From NCBI GenBank assembly GCA_944386365.1, contig CALXAT010000012.1:1-46654 (forward strand): a stretch of DNA of 46,654 nt, written 5' to 3'. The notes beneath the pieces were generated by a model. It searched no databases, was not told the origin of the DNA, and saw only the letters and a program-made list of their open reading frames with translations. The position numbers were made by a program, and so were the translations under genes. This stretch comes from an uncultured Clostridia bacterium (lineage in GTDB: Bacteria; Bacillota; Clostridia; TANB77; CAG-508). This document shows, piece after piece, positions 41,334 through 46,654 of the stretch. The first letter of the stretch is position 1, and each line of letters starts with the position of its first letter.

Positions 41334-43091
41334 ATGAATGCGTACAGAACACATAACTGTAATGAAATTACATTAGAAGATGTTGGAAAACAAGTTAGAA
41401 TTAGCGGATGGGTTCAAACCATCAGAGATTTAGGAGGTCTCGTTTTCTTAGATATTCGTGATATGTATGGAATCACTCAAGTTGTAACTTCTGGAAAAGC
41501 TGAAGACGTTGATTTTGCTTCACATATTCCAATTGAATCTACTGTTACTGTATTTGGTACAGTAAAGAAACGTGATGAAGAAACCATTAACCCTAAACTA
41601 AAAACTGGTTTAGTTGAAATTCGTATTGAAGAAATTAAGATTTTAGGAAAAAGAACACAAAATCTTCCTTTTGAAGTTAATACAAATCAAGAAATTCGAG
41701 AAGATTTAAGACTACAATATCGATTTCTTGATTTAAGAAATGACAGGTTAAAAAACAATTTAATTTTAAGAGCCAAAGTTATTCAATTTCTAAGAACACA
41801 AATGATTGAACAAGGATTTTTAGAAGTCCAAACGCCAATCCTTACAAGTTCTTCTCCAGAAGGTGCTAGAGATTACTTGGTTCCTAGTAGATTACATCCA
41901 GGAAAATTTTATGCCCTACCACAAGCTCCTCAACAATTTAAACAATTATTGATGGTCTCTGGTATTGATAAATATTTTCAAATTGCACCTTGTTTTAGAG
42001 ATGAAGATGCAAGAGCAGATAGAGCTCCTGGTGAATTTTATCAATTAGATATGGAAATGAGTTTTGCAACACAAGAAGATGTTTTTAATAGTATTGAACC
42101 TGTGATATATAATACATTTAAAAAGTTTTCTAATAAAAAAATTGCAGAATATCCATTTCCAAGAATTCCATATAAGGAAGCTATGTTAAAATATGGAACA
42201 GATAAACCGGATTTAAGAAATCCTTTGGAAATTGTTGATGTTACAGATGTTTTTGAACATGTAGATTTGCGTGCCTTTCAAGGCAAACTTGTCAGAATCA
42301 TTGCAACACATGATGTAGCTGATCAACCAAGAAGCTTTTTCGAAGGTATGACAGATTATGCAATAAAAGACTTAAAAGCCAAAGGATTAGCATGGCTTAG
42401 AATTTTAGATGATGGAAGTTTTCAAGGACCTATTGCAAAATTTATACCTGATGACGCTAGAATAGAAATGTGTAACAGAACCAATTCAAAACCTGGAGAT
42501 TGCTTATTCTTTATTGCTGAAATTCCTGGTGTTGTTGATACTTTATCTGGACAAATCAGAGATGAACTTGGTAAAAGACTTGGATTAATTGATAACAATG
42601 TATTTAAGTTTTGCTGGATTGTTGATTTTCCAATGTTTGAACTTGACGAACATGGTAAAATCGGTTTTAGCCATAATCCATTTTCAATGCCACAAGGTGG
42701 ATTACAAGCTTTAGAAAATGAAAATCCTTTAGATATATTAGCTTATCAATATGATATTGTTTGTAATGGTATTGAACTTTCTTCTGGTGCTGTTAGAAAT
42801 CATGATATTGATATTATGCTAAAAGCTTTTACAATGGCTGGTTATACAGAAGAAGAAGTTAAAAATAAATTTGGTGCTTTATATAAGGCATTCCAATATG
42901 GTGCTCCTCCACATGCTGGTATTGCACCTGGAATCGATAGAATGCTTATGCTATTGACAGATTCTGATACAATAAGAGAAGTTATTGCATTTCCATTAAA
43001 TAGTAAAGCACAAGATTTAATGATGGGTGCCCCAAGTAATGTAAGACGTGACCAATTAAGAGATGTACACATTATAATTGATAAAAAATAA
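41334..43091 (+). CDS. aspS: aspartyl-tRNA synthetase, copy 2 (T-box regulated; possibly non-discriminating)
   Basis: 585 residues, full length: N-terminal OB fold with IRDLGGLVFLDIRDMYG, class II motif 2 CFRDEDARADRAPGEF, the GAD insertion, and motif 3 GAPPHAGIAPGIDRMLMLL at the C-terminus. It activates Asp and loads tRNA. The leader is a T-box reading an Asn codon, unlike the first copy, which has no T-box. In Clostridia some second AspRS copies are non-discriminating: they make Asp-tRNA-Asn, which GatCAB then amidates, and are controlled by tRNA-Asn. That role is inferred from the specifier; the anticodon-domain residue I can compare (Leu in RDLGG) looks like the Asp-specific type, so it remains open. 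ATG with AGGAGG. Convergent with hup. Confidence 0.96.
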   Translation: MNAYRTHNCNEITLEDVGKQVRISGWVQTIRDLGGLVFLDIRDMYGITQVVTSGKAEDVDFASHIPIESTVTVFGTVKKRDEETINPKLKTGLVEIRIEEIKILGKRTQNLPFEVNTNQEIREDLRLQYRFLDLRNDRLKNNLILRAKVIQFLRTQMIEQGFLEVQTPILTSSSPEGARDYLVPSRLHPGKFYALPQAPQQFKQLLMVSGIDKYFQIAPCFRDEDARADRAPGEFYQLDMEMSFATQEDVFNSIEPVIYNTFKKFSNKKIAEYPFPRIPYKEAMLKYGTDKPDLRNPLEIVDVTDVFEHVDLRAFQGKLVRIIATHDVADQPRSFFEGMTDYAIKDLKAKGLAWLRILDDGSFQGPIAKFIPDDARIEMCNRTNSKPGDCLFFIAEIPGVVDTLSGQIRDELGKRLGLIDNNVFKFCWIVDFPMFELDEHGKIGFSHNPFSMPQGGLQALENENPLDILAYQYDIVCNGIELSSGAVRNHDIDIMLKAFTMAGYTEEEVKNKFGALYKAFQYGAPPHAGIAPGIDRMLMLLTDSDTIREVIAFPLNSKAQDLMMGAPSNVRRDQLRDVHIIIDKK

Positions 43092-43109
43092 ATTTTAATA
43101 CAAACGTAA

Positions 43110-43134
43110 ACGAGACTTCAAGATGAAGTCTCGT
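43110..43134. terminator. bidirectional terminator between aspS copy 2 and hup
   Basis: A 10-bp perfect stem (ACGAGACTTC at 43110-43119 with 43125-43134), then TTTT on the plus strand. Confidence 0.85.
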
Positions 43135-43173
43135 TTTCATATATTCATATATTTATATATATTTATCAATTCA

Positions 43174-43452
43174 TTATTTTTTGTTTACTAAATCTTTTAA
43201 TGCTTTTCCAGCTTTGAATACTGGAGCTTTTGATGCAGGTATTTTGATTTCTTCTTTAGTTTGTGGGTTTCTACCTTTTCTAGCTGCTCTTTTTCTTACT
43301 TCGAAAGATCCAAATCCAACTAATTGAACTTTATCTCCTTCTTTTAATGCATCTGTTACAACTTCTACAAAAGCGTTTACTGAAGCTTCAGCTGCTTTTT
43401 TTGTGTCTCCTGTTTTTGCAGCTACTGCTGCGATTAATTCAGCTTTGTTCAT
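43174..43452 (-). CDS. hup: HU-family DNA-binding protein
   Basis: 92 residues: [21 protein letters not shown], then [41 protein letters not shown] (the beta-arm with RNPQT), the sequence of bacterial HU. It bends and compacts DNA. ATG with GGAGG. An inverted repeat lies in its upstream region. Single gene; the flippase gene further upstream is 120 bases away. Confidence 0.97.
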   Translation of the reverse strand: MNKAELIAAVAAKTGDTKKAAEASVNAFVEVVTDALKEGDKVQLVGFGSFEVRKRAARKGRNPQTKEEIKIPASKAPVFKAGKALKDLVNKK

Positions 43453-43482
43453 TTAAATTACCTCCTATAAGTATAATGTTAT

Positions 43483-43516
43483 GTACTTTTATTGCTATAT
43501 TAAACAATAAATGTAC
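43483..43516. repeat. inverted repeat upstream of hup
   Basis: GTAC-N-TTTATTG mirrored as CAATAAA-N-GTAC around a 10-base AT centre (43483-43516), about 30-65 bases before the hup ATG. Possible operator or leader hairpin. Confidence 0.5.
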
Positions 43517-43572
43517 TACTATATAAATAAATTCGCCAAAAACATATAAAATCCTTCTTTTTTTCCGAAAAT

Positions 43573-45217
43573 TTAATATATTTTTAACTTTTCTAATATC
43601 ATACAAATCTTATCTCCTGCAGGTAGCATTTTAATTTCTTGTTTTGAGAATATTCTTAAAACTACAACTGCTAACACATAAATAATGATTGCTGATATGA
43701 TTGCTATTATTGTAGCCAATTTTTCTGCAATTATTCCTAAAAGTACGGAATATATAAAATATGAGCAAATTGCCATAATGATTGTTGCAAGTATTGGCTT
43801 TATCATAAATCTTTTTACACCTAATTTAATTTTTATTGTTCTCTTTAAAGCCATAATTGAAATTCCAAATGCTACTACGTGGCATGCTACAGATGCAATT
43901 GCAGCCCCATTTACGCCTATCGCAGGTATTGGAACTAAAATTAAATTTAAAATTAATTTGACAATAACACCGACATCCTAAAGCTATTGCTGGCACTCTC
44001 AATTTTCCATAGCCTTGTAATATTGAATTTATTGTCTGATCTAATATCGTAAAAATAATGGTAAGTGCACTAATTTGTAATACCAATTCTCCAGAACTAG
44101 CATTAGGATATAATAAATTTAATATTGGTCCTGCAAATATACACATTCCTACTGTACATGGAAGTCCAATTAACATAGACATCAATAATGTAAAAGTTGA
44201 TTTTTGCTTTATAGATTTATAATCTTTTACTGCTTTTGCTGCTGATATTGCTGGAACTAATGCTGTAGCAAAAGCAACATTAAAAGATAATGGCAAACTT
44301 GTCAAAGTATCTACCTTTCCACCTAAAATTCCATATTGGGTAACCGCCATATCTTCACTCATGAATTGTTTTAAACTTCTTACAACTGTAAATGAATCTA
44401 TATTTTTATTTAATGATGACATAATTGCCGTTAAAGCAATTGGAATGGAAACTAATAAAATCTTTTTAACAATATTTCTAACTCTTTCATATTTATAATT
44501 TACGGTTTCTCTTATTTCTGCAGCAATCTCTTTTCTTCTGCTTTTATAAAATAGGTATAAATATCCAAATCCAACAAAAGTTGCTAGTGTTGTAGCAAGT
44601 GTTGCTCCTCCTGCCATCCAAACTGTTGATGTATTAGAAATAATAGCAACAATTTCTACTAATATAATGGTAAGTGTTGTTTTAAAAATTTGTTCTAATG
44701 TTTGTGATCTTGCCGTTACTTTTAGGTTTTGTCTTCCATTAAAATATCCCCTCATAACTGATGAAATTGCTACAAAAAATACTGCTGGTGATAGTGCTAC
44801 CATTGTCATTTCTGCATCTGGTATTTGTAACCATTGATTAGCAATCAAACCTGCTCCAAAAAATAGCATTAAACTTCCGATTAAACCAATAACTGCAAAA
44901 GTTGCAAATGCAATTTTAAATATTCGATAAGCCCCTTTATGATCTCCTACTGCCACTCTTTCTGATACCAACTTTGATATAGCATTTGGTACACCTGTAG
45001 AAGAAATCGTTAGTAATACAGCATAAATCTGATAACTCGCTGAAACAATTCCATTTCCTTGGTCTCCAAATCCTTCTCTATTTGTTAAATACAAATTATA
45101 TACCAGTCCAAGCAGTTTTATTAGCAATTGCGAAAATATTAGTGTTATAATCCCTTGCATAAAAGTTTCTTTTTTTCCTCTAGATCTAGAAACTTTTTTT
45201 TCTGCTTTATCTGTCAT
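43573..45217 (-). CDS. SpoVB/MurJ-like polysaccharide flippase with one +1 frameshift at CGG
   Basis: Two frames make one 547-residue membrane protein of the MOP superfamily, about 14 spans. The first frame (start 45217, ATG behind GGAGG) runs from FMQGIITLIFSQLLIKLLGL through VMRGYFNGRQNL, SIPIALTAIMSSLNKNID, LTSLPLSFNVAFATALVPAI and LQGYGKLRVPAIALG, then enters nonsense after TGT CGG. Skipping the C of CGG (43970-43972) gives GVIVKLILNLILVPIPAIGV NGAA and the last spans. A TAG in the downstream frame two codons before the site confines the shift to the GGA TGT CGG stretch. The family flips lipid-linked cell-wall precursors; SpoVB members act in spore cortex formation. Both parts are well conserved, arguing against decay. 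Confidence 0.82.
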
Positions 45218-45407
45218 TCAATACCTCCTGTTTCTATATACCGTCTTTGTTTATATATCATTTATATATGTCCATTATGTGATAATATTTTTTATATTTT
45301 TACATTTGAAAACTTGGTTTTATATATGTTTCTTTTTAATTGTACGAATTAATTATAAATTTAATTACTAAATTATTCAATACTTTTGAAATTTTTTGTT
45401 AAAATTC
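45218..45407. other. AT-rich divergent intergenic region
   Basis: Between the flippase gene and the rplM promoter. It should hold the flippase promoter, but no convincing -35/-10 pair is visible. Nothing else is seen. Confidence 0.3.
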
Positions 45408-45436
45408 TTGACAAATACGCATTTTTGTATTAAAAT
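45408..45436 (+). promoter_or_regulatory. sigma-A promoter of rplM-rpsI
   Basis: TTGACA (45408-45413), 17 bp, TAAAAT (45431-45436). The roughly 100-base leader contains CTCTCCCCGGTGG and could be an L13 leader, but I cannot confirm its fold. Confidence 0.85.
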
Positions 45437-45544
45437 TATTTAGCATTATATTAGAATATGATTTAAATATTAAAATCTCTCCCCGGTGGTTTTAAATTTA
45501 AATTTCATATAAATAAATTATAGTAATAGGAGGGTATTATCATC

Positions 45545-45982
45545 ATGAATAATACGACATATAGCGCAAAAGCAAATGAAGTTGAAAGTAAATGGTATAT
45601 TATTGATGCAGCAAACAAACCACTTGGTAGAGTTGCTACAGAAGCTGCAAAATTATTAAGAGGTAAACACAAACCAACATATACACCTAACATTGATATG
45701 GGTGATCATGTTATCATACTTAATTGTAAAGATGTTATCTTAACAGGTAACAAATTAAATCAAAAAATTTATAGACATCATTCAGGATATATTGGAGGAA
45801 TGAAAGAAGTTCCTGCAAAAGTTATGCTTGAAAAAAATCCAGAAAAAGCTATGACATTAGCTATAAAAGGAATGTTACCACACAACTCTTTAGGTAGAAA
45901 AATGGCTAAAAAATTAAGAGTTTATGCAGGTAGTGAACATGAAAACCAAGCACAAAAACCAGAAGTATGGGAGGTAAAATAA
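45545..45982 (+). CDS. rplM: 50S ribosomal protein uL13
   Basis: 145 residues: [49 protein letters not shown] and [20 protein letters not shown] are the standard uL13 blocks. ATG with AGGAGGG. Start of the rplM-rpsI operon, directly before rpsI. Confidence 0.98.
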   Translation: MNNTTYSAKANEVESKWYIIDAANKPLGRVATEAAKLLRGKHKPTYTPNIDMGDHVIILNCKDVILTGNKLNQKIYRHHSGYIGGMKEVPAKVMLEKNPEKAMTLAIKGMLPHNSLGRKMAKKLRVYAGSEHENQAQKPEVWEVK

Positions 45983-45983
45983 T

Positions 45984-46385
45984 ATGGCTAAAAAAGAAAA
46001 TGTAGTTTTTTATGGTACAGGTAGAAGAAAATCTTCAATTGCAAGAGTTAGACTTGTTGAAGGTAATGGAAAAATAACAATCAATGGTAAAGATATTGAT
46101 GAATTCTTCGGATTAGAAACTTTAAAAGTTATCGTTAGACAACCATTAACAGTTACAAATACAACTTCTAAATATGATGTTATTTGTACAGTTAAAGGTG
46201 GAGGATTCACAGGTCAAGCTGGAGCCATTAGACATGGTATTGCTAGAGCTTTAAATGAAGCAAATTCAGAATACAGACCAGCTTTAAAAGCAAATGGATT
46301 CTTAACAAGAGATCCACGTATGAAAGAAAGAAAGAAATATGGTCTTAAGAAAGCTCGTAAAGCTCCACAATTTAGTAAAAGATAA
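45984..46385 (+). CDS. rpsI: 30S ribosomal protein uS9
   Basis: 133 residues: [39 protein letters not shown] and the C-terminal tail [20 protein letters not shown] ending FSKR, whose final Arg reaches the P-site tRNA. It starts one base after the rplM stop, with GGGAGG inside the end of rplM. Confidence 0.98.
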   Translation: MAKKENVVFYGTGRRKSSIARVRLVEGNGKITINGKDIDEFFGLETLKVIVRQPLTVTNTTSKYDVICTVKGGGFTGQAGAIRHGIARALNEANSEYRPALKANGFLTRDPRMKERKKYGLKKARKAPQFSKR

Positions 46386-46410
46386 AAAGAGCTTTTCACA
46401 AAATATATCA

Positions 46411-46446
46411 AACCTCAGAAGTTTCAAGACTTCCGAGGTTTTTTAT
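46411..46446 (+). terminator. rho-independent terminator of rplM-rpsI
   Basis: Stem AACCTC.GAAGT/ACTTC.GAGGTT (46411-46422 with 46429-46440) followed by a T run. The remaining 208 bases of the window show nothing I can support. Confidence 0.9.
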
Positions 46447-46654
46447 TGTTGTTCGCTCCTTTTATTTCAAAAATCTATGTAAGTATTGAAATTAATATAT
46501 TTTTAATTTTAATTTTGTTCGCTTTTTCAAATTATAATATGCATACAATATACACACAATATACAAATCTTTGTTTCTCTATAAAAAAGGTTACAAATTT
46601 ATTTATTTACTTATTTATTTTTTTCTATTAATTTTTTCATTATCATTATTAGTT

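Noticed and set aside
1..46654. Prophage, integrative element, IS element, tRNA genes or CRISPR array
   Set aside because: No integrase, transposase, phage structural gene, tRNA cloverleaf or regularly spaced repeat was found.

Overview
The window looks like a chromosomal stretch of a very AT-rich, spore-forming member of the Clostridia. Spo0A, a SpoIVFA/SpoIVFB-like pair, YtaF, a YdcC/GerS-like protein and a SpoVB/MurJ-like flippase lie beside ordinary housekeeping genes. Most genes are on the minus strand. There is no tRNA, rRNA, CRISPR array, transposase, integrase or phage structural gene.

Layout: 1-5.2 kb holds a partial aspartyl-tRNA synthetase (aspS copy 1), a tandem-HD alarmone-hydrolase-like gene, an HD-GYP protein, the NdoA/MazF RNase and a YdcC/GerS-like protein. 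5.3-8.9 kb: dusB, then minD-minE-rodA. 9-14 kb: a pilin-like protein with a formylglycine-enzyme-like domain and decayed relatives, spoIVFB and a spoIVFA-like gene, a lipoprotein, and a dead exosporium-type gene. 14-19 kb: a DNA glycosylase, spo0A, and a three-gene set (PLP enzyme, flavoprotein, yigZ). 19-20.5 kb: rpsF-ssb-rpsR. 20.6-26.2 kb: a calcium ATPase followed by a radical SAM / histidine phosphatase / unknown-protein cassette. 26.5-34.9 kb: a frameshifted pilin-like gene, ytaF, smc, ppaC and two orphan genes. 35-40 kb: hslO with cell-surface glycan genes, a WecA/TagO-type transferase fused to rubredoxin, and rpiB. 40-46.6 kb: rpsT, a T-box-controlled second aspS, hup, a frameshifted flippase, and rplM-rpsI.

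The main finding concerns the codon CGG. Three otherwise well-preserved genes (26554-27799, 38446-39685, 43573-45217) are each broken by one +1 shift. Each shift window, bounded by stops in both frames or by homology, is only 2-10 codons long and contains an in-frame CGG; skipping the C restores the protein every time. I found no other in-frame CGG in native-looking genes. All eleven other in-frame CGG codons lie in five single-gene units, four of them clearly richer in GC. This fits +1 recoding at a codon the host reads poorly, but a recurrent insertion process or a data artefact is not excluded.

Other strong points: the leader of the second aspS has no Asp codon upstream of its T-box and an Asn codon (AAC) at the specifier position, suggesting a non-discriminating AspRS controlled by tRNA-Asn. 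The WecA/TagO-rubredoxin fusion, the radical SAM cassette, the tandem HD gene with a degenerate second domain, and an NdoA toxin whose usual alr and antitoxin neighbours are missing also merit attention. Many genes have clear sigma-A promoters with exactly 17-bp spacing, which makes the transcription units readable.
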